Positions 39,059 through 47,483 of a stretch of DNA of 64,000 nucleotides are shown here, one piece after another. Made by a program: the position numbers and the translations under genes. Source of the stretch: Psychrobacter sp. PG1 (lineage in GTDB: Bacteria; Pseudomonadota; Gammaproteobacteria; Pseudomonadales; Moraxellaceae); assembly GCF_014897815.1 (NCBI RefSeq), contig NZ_JABUZG010000038.1, forward strand, positions 101,251-165,250. The letters run 5' to 3'. Below the pieces are notes generated by a model. It saw only the letters and a list, made by a program, of their open reading frames with translations, ran no database searches and was not told the DNA's origin. How positions within the stretch are numbered: position 1 is the stretch's first letter; every line of letters starts with the position of its first letter.

Positions 39059-39223
39059 GTATCGCTGACACAGACATGATCGGTGCTTAAAAAGCCTTTA
39101 AACACAATGGCTTTAACCAACTATTTTATTAATTATGCAAGATAATTGAATCTCATATTGAGTTAACCGTCAATTTGCTCTATGATTTTTGGCGGCTTGA
39201 TTTATATTTCATAAGGAAACAAC

Positions 39224-40420
39224 ATGTTTGAACGTATCGACTATTACGCTGGTGATCCAATTTTAGGGCTGATGGAAAAATATACAGCAGATAACAATCC
39301 TAAAAAGGTCAATTTAGGCATTGGTATTTATTATGATGAAAATGGTGTATTGCCTGTACTTGACTGTGTAAAAACAGCCGAAGAACGCATTGCCGATCCT
39401 ATTGCGCCGCGTCCATATCTGCCGATGGCAGGCTTATCAGGACATCGTAAAGGCTGTCAGGAATTACTGTTCGGTAAAGACGCACAGATTTTAAAAGACG
39501 GTTTGGTCGCTACTATCGCTACGATCGGCGGTTCTGGCGCGTTAAAAGTTGGCGCTGAGTTCATCCATGAATGGTTCCCACAATCTAAATGCTATGTGAG
39601 TGATCCAACATGGGGCAACCACATTGCCATTTTTGAAGGCTCTGATGTCGAAGTGGGTAAATACCCGTACTACGACAAAGCCAACAGCAGCATCAAATTC
39701 GATGAAATGATTGCGTTTTTTGAGACGTTGAACAAAAATGATGTGATCTTGCTGCATCCTTGTTGCCACAATCCAACAGGTCTAGATTTGACCCGTGAGC
39801 AATGGGATACCGTGCTGAACGTCATTCAAGCGCGCGAACTGATTCCATTTATGGATATTGCCTACCAAGGCTTTGGCGAAGACATGGACAGCGATGCTTA
39901 TGCGATTCGTAAAGCTGTCGATATGGGCTTGCCATTGTTTGTCAGCAACTCATTCTCTAAAAACTTATCGCTATATGGTGAGCGTGTTGGCGGTCTATCA
40001 GTTGTTTGTCCAACGGTTGACGAGACAGAGCGCGTCTTCGGTCAGCTAAATGCTACCGTACGCCGTATTTACTCAAGCCCGCCATCACATGGTGGTCGTG
40101 TGGTCGATATCGTTATGAACGACGAAGCACTACACAAGCAATGGGTTGGCGAAGTTTATGCGATGCGCGACCGTATCAAAGCCATGCGTTTACAGCTAAA
40201 ATCAGTATTAGAAGCCAAAATCCCGAACCGCAACTTTGACTATATTACCCGTCAAAACGGTATGTTTAGCTTTACTGGTCTAACGCCTGAGCAAGTCGAA
40301 CGCTTACAAAGCGAGTTTGGCATTTACATGGTTTCCAACTCACGTATGTGTGTGGCTGGACTGAACACCAGCAACATCGACTATGTTGCCAATGCCATGG
40401 CAGACGTCTTAAAAGACTGA
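39224..40420 (+). CDS. tyrB: aromatic-amino-acid aminotransferase
   Basis: This PLP enzyme of the aspartate aminotransferase class I family, 398 aa, converts tyrosine to 4-hydroxyphenylpyruvate. The PLP lysine is K246 in SNSFSKNLSLYGERVG, with D211 in FMDIAYQGFG and N183 in HPCCHNPTG. The C-terminal SNSRMCVAGLNTSNIDYVA holds the substrate arginine region. Aspartate as substrate is also possible for this family; the neighbours favour aromatic substrates. AAGGAAACAAC precedes the ATG, and a rho-independent terminator follows. Confidence 0.92.
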   Translation: MFERIDYYAGDPILGLMEKYTADNNPKKVNLGIGIYYDENGVLPVLDCVKTAEERIADPIAPRPYLPMAGLSGHRKGCQELLFGKDAQILKDGLVATIATIGGSGALKVGAEFIHEWFPQSKCYVSDPTWGNHIAIFEGSDVEVGKYPYYDKANSSIKFDEMIAFFETLNKNDVILLHPCCHNPTGLDLTREQWDTVLNVIQARELIPFMDIAYQGFGEDMDSDAYAIRKAVDMGLPLFVSNSFSKNLSLYGERVGGLSVVCPTVDETERVFGQLNATVRRIYSSPPSHGGRVVDIVMNDEALHKQWVGEVYAMRDRIKAMRLQLKSVLEAKIPNRNFDYITRQNGMFSFTGLTPEQVERLQSEFGIYMVSNSRMCVAGLNTSNIDYVANAMADVLKD

Positions 40421-40469
40421 GTGAGCACGCATTAAAACGGTGCGGTAGTCAGTAATAGAGATTCATAAG

Positions 40470-40498
40470 AAGGTTGAGCGAGTGCTCAGCCTTTTTTT
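40470..40498 (+). terminator. rho-independent terminator after tyrB
   Basis: AAGGTTGAGC (40470-40479) pairs with GCTCAGCCTT (40484-40493, one wobble) around a 4-nt loop, followed by a T-run. Confidence 0.85.
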
Positions 40499-40673
40499 AT
40501 GTCCTACATTTTTCCTATTTGTTTTACCAAAGAACATCAACGTCCCTAGTATCACGTCTATTTTAAGAAAACACTGCACAAAAACCCTTGCAATCTCCAC
40601 TTTGATAAATTACATTATGCGTAAGTAGTTAATTATAACGTAATTCATTATATGCTTTAGCAAGGAGCAACCT

Positions 40674-41975
40674 ATGTCAACGATTGACAACACCCTCACA
40701 TCCTTTATCGATATCGCCGCTGATTCTGACTTCTCCATTCATAACCTACCTTATGGTATTTTTAGTGAAACCAAAGACGCTACTGGTAATAACAACCGTC
40801 GCGCTGGCGTTGCTATCGGTGAGCAGGTATTAGACTTGTCAGTACTCGAAGCAGAAGGGTTATTAAGTTTGGCTGACGGTCCGTACTTTGATCAACCAAC
40901 CCTAAACGCCTTTATTGATTCTGGTCGCGAAAACTGGACCAAGGCTCGCACCACCATTCAAACGCTATTGTCTGCTGATAATGATACCTTGCGCGACAAT
41001 GCAGACTTGCAGCAAAAAGCCCTGTTTAAGCAAGCAGACGTCACCATGCATCTGCCCGTGCAAGTGCCCGGTTTTACCGACTTTTATTCTTCTAAAGAGC
41101 ATGCGACCAACGTTGGCACTATGTTCCGCGACCCAAATAACGCCCTACTGCCTAACTGGACTGAAATGCCAGTCGGTTATAACGGACGCGCCAGCACCGT
41201 TATCGTTAGTGGCACCGATGTGATACGCCCATCGGGTCAGCTAAAACCCAATGCTGATGACCGTCCTATTTTCTCGCCTTGTAAGCGTCTAGATTTTGAA
41301 CTTGAAACCGCCTTTGTCGTCGGTAAAGGCAATAATATCGGTCAACCAATTGCAGTCGATGAAGCCGCGGATCATATTTTTGGCATGGTACTACTTAATG
41401 ATTGGTCAGCCCGTGATATCCAAAAATGGGAATACGTACCTTTAGGTCCCTTTAATGCCAAAACCTTTGCTTCTGAAGTATCGCCTTGGATTGTGACTAT
41501 GGATGCTTTAGCACCCTTTAAAACCTCATGCCCAACGCAAGAGCCAAAACCACTGGCTTATCTCAATGAAAAAGCCTCTGATAGCAGCTTTGATATCACT
41601 TTATCAGTCGAGTTATTGCCTGAAAATGCAGACGAAGCAACGGTGGTTTGTGAGACCAACTTTAAATATATGTATTGGTCAATGGCGCAGCAGCTAACCC
41701 ACCACACCATCACGGGTTGTAAAGTAGAAGTCGGCGATATGATGGGCTCAGGGACGATTTCAGGACCGACGCCAGATTCTTATGGCTCGATGTTAGAGAT
41801 TGCTTGGAATGCGACCAAACCTGTCACTTTAAAAGGCGGCGAGACACGCAGCTTTATCGAAGATGGTGATACCGTGATTATGAAGGGCTATAGCGAAAAA
41901 GACGGCATTCGTATTGGCTTTGGTGAAGTACGCGGTAAGGTCTTGCCTGCGCTCACATTCGATTTTGACAAATAG
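40674..41975 (+). CDS. fahA: fumarylacetoacetase
   Basis: This is the last enzyme of the homogentisate pathway, splitting fumarylacetoacetate into fumarate and acetoacetate. The length of 433 aa is normal. Family motifs are FTDFYSSKEHATNVGTMFRD (metal and catalytic region), RLDFELETAFVVGKGNNIGQ, LLNDWSARDIQKWEYVPLGP and GDMMGSGTISGP. AAGGAGCAACCT precedes the ATG. It is followed 134 bp later by the VOC protein gene on the same strand. Confidence 0.96.
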   Translation: MSTIDNTLTSFIDIAADSDFSIHNLPYGIFSETKDATGNNNRRAGVAIGEQVLDLSVLEAEGLLSLADGPYFDQPTLNAFIDSGRENWTKARTTIQTLLSADNDTLRDNADLQQKALFKQADVTMHLPVQVPGFTDFYSSKEHATNVGTMFRDPNNALLPNWTEMPVGYNGRASTVIVSGTDVIRPSGQLKPNADDRPIFSPCKRLDFELETAFVVGKGNNIGQPIAVDEAADHIFGMVLLNDWSARDIQKWEYVPLGPFNAKTFASEVSPWIVTMDALAPFKTSCPTQEPKPLAYLNEKASDSSFDITLSVELLPENADEATVVCETNFKYMYWSMAQQLTHHTITGCKVEVGDMMGSGTISGPTPDSYGSMLEIAWNATKPVTLKGGETRSFIEDGDTVIMKGYSEKDGIRIGFGEVRGKVLPALTFDFDK

Positions 41976-42109
41976 TTCTAGCATATAAAGCACTTACAAA
42001 TAAAACAGGCGTAAAAAAATTACTTAGGCTGTCGGACAACTATCACCATTTAGTTTAATACAGGTTTGACAGCTTATTAAGTAGCACGCTTTATCAAAAG
42101 GAGTTTGAT

Positions 42110-42685
42110 ATGAGTTTTAAAATTGAAAAAATCCATCATGTGGCCTATCGCTGCAAGGATGCTAAAGAAACCGTTGAATGGTATAAAAAATATCTCAATA
42201 TGGATTTCATTTTAGCATTTGCTGAAGACCATGTACCTTCGACCAAAGCCTTTGACCCTTATATGCATGTGTTTTTAGATGCGGGCAATGGCAATGTCTT
42301 GGCGTTTTTTGAAGTGCCCAATCAACCGGAAATGGGCTTTGACCCCAATACGCCAAACTGGGTACAACACTTAGCCATGAAAGTAAAAGACCGTGATGCC
42401 TTAATGGCCGCAAAAAAGCATTTAGAAGCAAATGGTATTGACGTGGTCGGCGTGACCAATCATGGTATCTTCCATTCTATCTATTTCTTTGATCCTAATG
42501 GCCATCGTATGGAGCTCACCTACGATGATATTACCTCAGAAGAAAAGGTCTCGATGATTACGGAAGAGATGAAGTATGAGATGTTAGAAGAATGGTCGCG
42601 TACCAAGCGTGCACCCGCTCATACTCAGTTTTTACATGCAGAGGAACTGGCGCAAGCACGAGAAGTCGCGCCTGCAGGTGAGTGA
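42110..42685 (+). CDS. VOC-superfamily protein, candidate ring-cleavage dioxygenase
   Basis: This single-chain vicinal-oxygen-chelate protein is 191 aa. Candidate metal ligands in the usual VOC positions are H10 (KIHHVAYRCKD), H87 (WVQHLAMKVKD) and E135 (GHRMELTYDD). A 2-His-1-Glu triad of this kind is what type I extradiol dioxygenases use. H118 and H122 lie nearby. The last 45 residues are a charged helical tail. It lies directly after fahA in a cluster that has every step except a cupin homogentisate dioxygenase, so that reaction is one possible role. Glyoxalase-type activity is an alternative. AAAAGGAG precedes the ATG. Confidence 0.85.
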   Translation: MSFKIEKIHHVAYRCKDAKETVEWYKKYLNMDFILAFAEDHVPSTKAFDPYMHVFLDAGNGNVLAFFEVPNQPEMGFDPNTPNWVQHLAMKVKDRDALMAAKKHLEANGIDVVGVTNHGIFHSIYFFDPNGHRMELTYDDITSEEKVSMITEEMKYEMLEEWSRTKRAPAHTQFLHAEELAQAREVAPAGE

Positions 42686-42828
42686 TTGACCTGTTATTGT
42701 GTTCGCTATCTCTTTTTATATGACTAATTAGGGCGTACCATCATTTTAAGACCACTAAATGCATCAATATACTAATTGATGATACGTCCTAGGTAGCGAA
42801 CAATATCCAACCATCATGAAAGGATTCA

Positions 42829-43884
42829 ATGATGAAAATAAAAACCCCTTTAGGAATACTCTTAGCGACCTCGATCGCAATGACTGGTTGCTCTAATAAC
42901 GACCCAGCAATAAACGCTGATGTAGATACAGGCGATGCGACTACTCTAAGATTCTCACACTTTATGACTGCCAATGACAACATAAACACCGAAGCATTGC
43001 AGCCATGGGCAAAGAAAATTGAAGAAGAATCAAAAGGCCGCTTAAAGATTGAGATCTACCCTTCGGCTACTCTTAGCAAACCGGGCGCTACCTATGATGC
43101 TACCGCGAAAGGTATTGTTGATATTGGTATGCAAGCGCAAGGATATACAGCAGGGCGATTTCCTTTAACTCAAATTGTAGAGCTGCCAGGTATCACCAAT
43201 ACTGCACAGCAGCAGAGCTGCATACTTCATAAACTGTATGATGATGGTGTCATTAAAAATGAGTACGAAGATACTCACCTGCTAGCGCTGATAGGCACTG
43301 GACAAGGTGCGCTGCATACCGTAGATAAGCCTATTCGCACGCCAGCTGATATGAAAGGTTTGCGTATTCGCCAACCTTCTGCGGTTGCCAGTCACATTAT
43401 CGAAGCGACGGGCGCTGCGCCCGTTGGCATGCCTGCCAGTGATACTTATACTTCCCTTCAACGCGGTGTCATTGACGGACTTAGCTTTACTTGGCAGCCC
43501 ATTCAAGCATTTCGTCTTGATGAGTTAATCAATACGCACACCAACATTCCTTTTTATAACTCTACTTTTGTTATCAGTATGAATAAAGAGAAATACGACA
43601 ATTTGCCTGATGATCTCAAGAAAGTAATTGATAATAATTCAGGGGCGGAGATGGCAGTACGTGTCTCCAAAGTATTTGACGTCAGTAACGCCAAAGCAAT
43701 GGCTGCCGCTAAAGAAAAAGGCGATATCATGATCGATATTCCTGACCCACTCAATGACCCAGACTGGAAGGGGCCATTAATGGAAGGCTCGCAGCACTAT
43801 CTAGATGAAGTCAATGCCACTGGTCTAGATGCTAATAATGTATACGAAAAAGCAAAAGCAGCAAGTAGCGCCTGTATGGTCTAA
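42829..43884 (+). CDS. TRAP transporter substrate-binding lipoprotein (DctP family), orphan
   Basis: This is a periplasmic receptor of a TRAP transporter, 351 aa. The signal peptide ends MTGC, so it is a lipoprotein. Family features are the N-terminal TLRFSHFMTANDNINTEALQ, EEESKGRLKIEIYPSATLSK and LRIRQPSAVASHIIEATGA, with the conserved arginine region of DctP receptors, and then GVIDGLSFTWQPIQAF. No DctQ or DctM membrane genes are in the window, so it must use one encoded elsewhere. Its place in the aromatic cluster suggests an aromatic or carboxylate ligand. Confidence 0.9.
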   Translation: MMKIKTPLGILLATSIAMTGCSNNDPAINADVDTGDATTLRFSHFMTANDNINTEALQPWAKKIEEESKGRLKIEIYPSATLSKPGATYDATAKGIVDIGMQAQGYTAGRFPLTQIVELPGITNTAQQQSCILHKLYDDGVIKNEYEDTHLLALIGTGQGALHTVDKPIRTPADMKGLRIRQPSAVASHIIEATGAAPVGMPASDTYTSLQRGVIDGLSFTWQPIQAFRLDELINTHTNIPFYNSTFVISMNKEKYDNLPDDLKKVIDNNSGAEMAVRVSKVFDVSNAKAMAAAKEKGDIMIDIPDPLNDPDWKGPLMEGSQHYLDEVNATGLDANNVYEKAKAASSACMV

Positions 43885-43979
43885 AGGGTGAATATCATTA
43901 AACGATATTCGGACAATAACCCGTTTACGCGATAGCCGGTCAATTTATATGATCAAAACTTATATAATAAAAACACCAG

Positions 43980-44867
43980 CTACGCAATTTGATAACGCTG
44001 CGCGATTACTAGTATTTGCTCAACCACGTTGTGTTGCTCACTCATGGGCAATTGCTCTGTCGTTCCGATGATAGTGATGGCGTATTCTAATGGTAGTCCT
44101 TTGCTAGCAGTTTTGCCACTAACAGCAGATAGATTAACAGCGCTATTAGCAAACTGCGGCACTATGACAGGAATGGTAATGGCATTAATCCCCATGAGCA
44201 TATCACCAGTAACTGTCGCATAGCCTTGGGTACGAATCTTGGCTTGCAAGTGACTGAAATTCTGCCATTTTTCTGTGATTATTGCTTCATTGTCTGTCTG
44301 CCATTCAGCTGTAACCAATGGCTGAATGACGGCATCTGGCTGATAACTGGCAAATAATTGCCCCGTCGCCGATGTCGTCAGCGGCATACGTGAACCGATA
44401 CGAGTGATAATACTAATCGGGCTATCTGGTTCAACGGACTGAATAATAATAGGACCTTCGCTAAACCATTTGGCAATCTGTACACCGCAATTCAGGGTGT
44501 CTTTGATTTCATTAGCGATGTGCGTCAGCCGCTCTAAAATATTGTTTTGACTAAATCCAGAGTGCCCCAATGCTGCCAATGTGTTAACCCTATCGCCTAG
44601 CCCGTAGCGACCATCATCAAGCTTACGCGCATAGTTTTTACGAATGAGACTGACCAAATAGCGGTGACACTTTGCTGGATGCATTTGCATCACTTGCGCA
44701 ATATCTTTTAGCATCATCGGCTCGTTATGATCAATAAGAACGTCTAATACCGACAATCCAATCTCCAGTGACTGGACGCCACTTTGACTTTTATTGGTTG
44801 TCACGGGATTTTCTAAAGGGTTTTCAGCTGCTGGCATATTTTGCTCAATGAGTAATTTACTTGGCAT
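43980..44867 (-). CDS. IclR-family transcriptional regulator
   Basis: The 295-aa regulator has an N-terminal winged helix-turn-helix (about residues 28-90: LEIGLSVLDVLIDHNEPMML, then DIAQVMQMHPAKCHRYLVSL) and a C-terminal IclR effector domain (TRIGSRMPLTTSATGQLFAS). It is divergent from maiA and convergent with the TRAP binding protein. IclR proteins commonly control aromatic degradation, so it probably regulates this cluster. An internal start at Met11 is possible because the ribosome site is weak. Confidence 0.9.
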   Translation of the reverse strand: MPSKLLIEQNMPAAENPLENPVTTNKSQSGVQSLEIGLSVLDVLIDHNEPMMLKDIAQVMQMHPAKCHRYLVSLIRKNYARKLDDGRYGLGDRVNTLAALGHSGFSQNNILERLTHIANEIKDTLNCGVQIAKWFSEGPIIIQSVEPDSPISIITRIGSRMPLTTSATGQLFASYQPDAVIQPLVTAEWQTDNEAIITEKWQNFSHLQAKIRTQGYATVTGDMLMGINAITIPVIVPQFANSAVNLSAVSGKTASKGLPLEYAITIIGTTEQLPMSEQHNVVEQILVIAQRYQIA

Positions 44868-45005
44868 ATTAATCTAATATATTCATAAAAACTGAAATGA
44901 AGAGGTAACGTCATAAGAGTTTTTTAATTGTATAAGATACCTTTGGTATCACTAATTATAACCGCTTATCTCATTCACAACCTACCATAATAAAAGGAAT
45001 TCACA

Positions 45006-45656
45006 ATGATGATACTTTATGGCTACTTTCGCAGCAGCACCTCGTATCGTACTCGTATCGCGATGAATCTCAAAGGCTTAGATTATGACTATATTTCGGT
45101 CAATTTAGCAAAAGATGAGCAGTTAGCAGATACGTTTAAATCACTCAATCCACAAGGATTGGTGCCTGTTTTACAGACTGATGATTTATTACTATATCAA
45201 AGCCCAGCCATTTTAGAATGGTTAGAAGAGGTTCATTCTGAAAACCCGCTATTGCCTAAAGACGCGGCTGGACGTATGCAAGTACGTGCCATTAGCGCTA
45301 TGATTGGTTGTGATACTCATCCTATTAATAATCGCCGTATCTTACAATATCTACGCAATGAGCTGGCGGTAGACGAAGAAAAAGTCATGGCGTGGTGCAA
45401 CCGTTGGATGAGTGAGGGCTTTGCGGCGTTAGAGAAAATACTAGCAAAAGACAAAAGCCGTGGAAAATTTTGCTACGGTGAGAGCCCTACTTTTGCAGAT
45501 TGCTATTTGATTCCTCAGGTCTCTTCGGCGCGACGTTTTAACGTGGATTTAAGTGCTTATCCCAATATCGTCGAAATTGACACGCATTGCCGTACGCTCA
45601 AAGCATTTGCCGACGCTGATCCTAGCATGCAACCTGATGCGCCCAAGTCTCAATAA
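45006..45656 (+). CDS. maiA: maleylacetoacetate isomerase (zeta-class GST)
   Basis: This enzyme isomerises maleylacetoacetate to fumarylacetoacetate using glutathione. The protein is 216 aa. The zeta-class active-site motif is YFRSSTSYRTRIAMNLKGL (residues 6-24), then NPQGLVPVLQTDDLLLYQSP for glutathione binding. The C-terminal domain has CDTHPINNRRILQYL and GESPTFADCYLIPQV. AAAAGGAATTC lies upstream of two tandem ATG codons. Its presence shows that the pathway passes through maleylacetoacetate, the product of homogentisate ring cleavage. Confidence 0.95.
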   Translation: MMILYGYFRSSTSYRTRIAMNLKGLDYDYISVNLAKDEQLADTFKSLNPQGLVPVLQTDDLLLYQSPAILEWLEEVHSENPLLPKDAAGRMQVRAISAMIGCDTHPINNRRILQYLRNELAVDEEKVMAWCNRWMSEGFAALEKILAKDKSRGKFCYGESPTFADCYLIPQVSSARRFNVDLSAYPNIVEIDTHCRTLKAFADADPSMQPDAPKSQ

Positions 45657-46024
45657 ATAATCAAAAGGGTGCTTTCAGTAAGGGTGTTTTACTATTAAAT
45701 GACTAGAAAATTAAATGATTAGAGAATTTAATAACGAAACGCCCTTATAATTTCTGGGCTCAGGGCTCAGACAAAGCAATCAAAACGAATGACTGCCTGA
45801 AAATAGACAAAGCATCGATACTCTTAAGCCAAATACAGCATTCAATATTTCATCGAATCATCACTTCCACTTTTTATCTCAATATAATATTCCATATATT
45901 CAAATTATTGGTTGTATAGCAGTCAACTGTTGGCTATTCTTGGTATAGGCGTTGTTATATCTCAAATTTAGAATTGATTTTAGATAAACATACTGTTTTA
46001 TTCATTAAAATAAGGTTGGATATT
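45657..46024. other. intergenic region with imperfect inverted repeat
   Basis: No gene is seen. Arms 45680-45700 and 45726-45746 are 21-nt near-complements (17 exact, 2 wobble) and may end the maiA transcript. The right half should hold the promoter of the flavin enzyme. Confidence 0.5.
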
Positions 46025-47206
46025 ATGAGTTATACACCTTTATCAAATAACAAAGACGCTCTACCATCCCATGCCGCTCAAGATATTTATGATTTAGCCC
46101 TATCGGCTAGAGAAGAAACAGAAACCTGTAGAAAAATTGCACCGACAGTGGTCAAAAAACTGTCAGAGTTGTCGCTATTTAAGATGGGACTGCCAAAATC
46201 GTTGGGAGGATGGCAAGGCAATCCTGTGGAAACGTTAAAGGTTTATGAGACGCTAGCCAGTGCTGAAGCCTCAGTTGCTTGGATCGTTTGGAACAATCAT
46301 TTGGCCTGCACATTTGGACGGTTTTTAGACGAGCCTAGCATGAAGGAGATATATAGTGACCCCTCTCATGTCTATGCCAACTCAGCACGCCCTGAAGGGA
46401 TTGCTAAACAAACCGCTGAAGGATATACGGTCTCAGGTCAATGGACATTAGTATCAGGTTGTGAGTTGGCAGACTGGTTTGTGCTGCGCTGCTTGGTAAT
46501 ATCCGAAGGCTCGCCTACTACCCTTGGACCGGGTGCAAATTTAAAGTTGTTCTTTATTCCAAAAGAAGATGTGGAAGTGATTGATACTTGGCATGTTGGT
46601 GGACTAAATGGTACAGGCAGTCATGACGTCGTTATCAAAGACGCGTTTGTGCAGGAGCGTTATGCGGTCGATTTTGATAGCCCTGTCGCCATCGATAATA
46701 CGTATAGCCGCCTACCAATCGGCTGTATTAATGCCGCTGGCTGTGCAGCAATAGCACTGGGTGTCTTAAAAGCAGCGACAGATGAGTTAATCCAAATTTG
46801 CCTTGAGAAAGTAACGCCCGGCAAAAGCCCAGATTTGCGTGATCGTGCAGCAGTACAAGCGACTATCGCTAGGAGCAAAACGCTATTAGCATCTAGGCGC
46901 GCACAATTACACAATAGTGTCGAGGTATTATGGAACGAAGCACAGCAACAGAATGCCTTTACCGATACACAGCTGGCTGATGTGTGGGCAGCAGCCTGTG
47001 AGGCAGCGAGAGAAGCCAGAGGCATGGTATCGGAGATTTATGCGGTCGCTGGTACGGTCTCGCTATATAAAAAACATAGAATAGAAAGAGCGCATCGAGA
47101 CATTCATGCTATTTTACAACATGGTATCGTGCAGCCACATTGGATGGAGCAAGCTGGCATGGCTTATGTCGGATTGACCCCAAATGCAGCCATGTTCAGA
47201 GTATAG
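46025..47206 (+). CDS. acyl-CoA dehydrogenase-fold flavin monooxygenase-like protein
   Basis: The 393-aa protein belongs to the acyl-CoA dehydrogenase fold, nearest to the group D two-component flavin monooxygenases such as HsaA and HpaH-type C2 hydroxylases. Seen directly: an N-terminal helical domain (KLSELSLFKMGLPKSLGGWQ), a middle domain with YTVSGQWTLVSGCELADWFV, and GGLNGTGSHDVVIKDAFV, which matches the pattern around the flavin in this group. The C-terminal helices end HWMEQAGMAYVGLTPN. The ATG at 46025 follows AAGGTTGG; the frame is open 17 codons further upstream. No reductase partner is visible. The substrate is unknown; an aromatic compound is plausible from context. Confidence 0.82.
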   Translation: MSYTPLSNNKDALPSHAAQDIYDLALSAREETETCRKIAPTVVKKLSELSLFKMGLPKSLGGWQGNPVETLKVYETLASAEASVAWIVWNNHLACTFGRFLDEPSMKEIYSDPSHVYANSARPEGIAKQTAEGYTVSGQWTLVSGCELADWFVLRCLVISEGSPTTLGPGANLKLFFIPKEDVEVIDTWHVGGLNGTGSHDVVIKDAFVQERYAVDFDSPVAIDNTYSRLPIGCINAAGCAAIALGVLKAATDELIQICLEKVTPGKSPDLRDRAAVQATIARSKTLLASRRAQLHNSVEVLWNEAQQQNAFTDTQLADVWAAACEAAREARGMVSEIYAVAGTVSLYKKHRIERAHRDIHAILQHGIVQPHWMEQAGMAYVGLTPNAAMFRV

Positions 47207-47228
47207 AATTGCTTTTATAAAAATAAGT

Positions 47229-47255
47229 AAGCCCTCATAGAATGAGGGCTTTTTA
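47229..47255 (+). terminator. rho-independent terminator
   Basis: GCCCTCAT (47231-47238) pairs with ATGAGGGC (47242-47249) and is followed by TTTTT, directly after the flavin enzyme gene. Confidence 0.88.
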
Positions 47256-47303
47256 TCGCTTGGCTATTGAGCCAAAGAAAAACAAATCATTGGTAAAAAT
47301 CAT

Positions 47304-47359
47304 ATAGTGATTATCAAATAGTGATTACCAAATAGTGACTACCAAATAGTGACTACCAA
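47304..47359 (+). repeat. 14-bp tandem repeat, four copies
   Basis: Four contiguous units of ATAGTGAYTAYCAA run from 47304 to 47359, with the last two identical. They lie between two terminators in non-coding DNA. This is probably slippage-generated; no function is evident. Confidence 0.9.
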
Positions 47360-47395
47360 ATCATCACGCTGAAAACGTCTTCATGCTCATGTCGC

Positions 47396-47428
47396 AAAAA
47401 AGCAAGGCATCTGATGCCTTGCTTTTTT
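47396..47428. terminator. bidirectional rho-independent terminator
   Basis: A-run, GCAAGGCAT (47402-47410), 3-nt loop, ATGCCTTGC (47414-47422) and T-run. It serves the convergent minus-strand autotransporter gene and any plus-strand read-through. Confidence 0.88.
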
Positions 47429-47483
47429 ATGACTAATTTTTATAACTAACAAATCACTTTACTTGATAGTAGGCTTGATTGCT

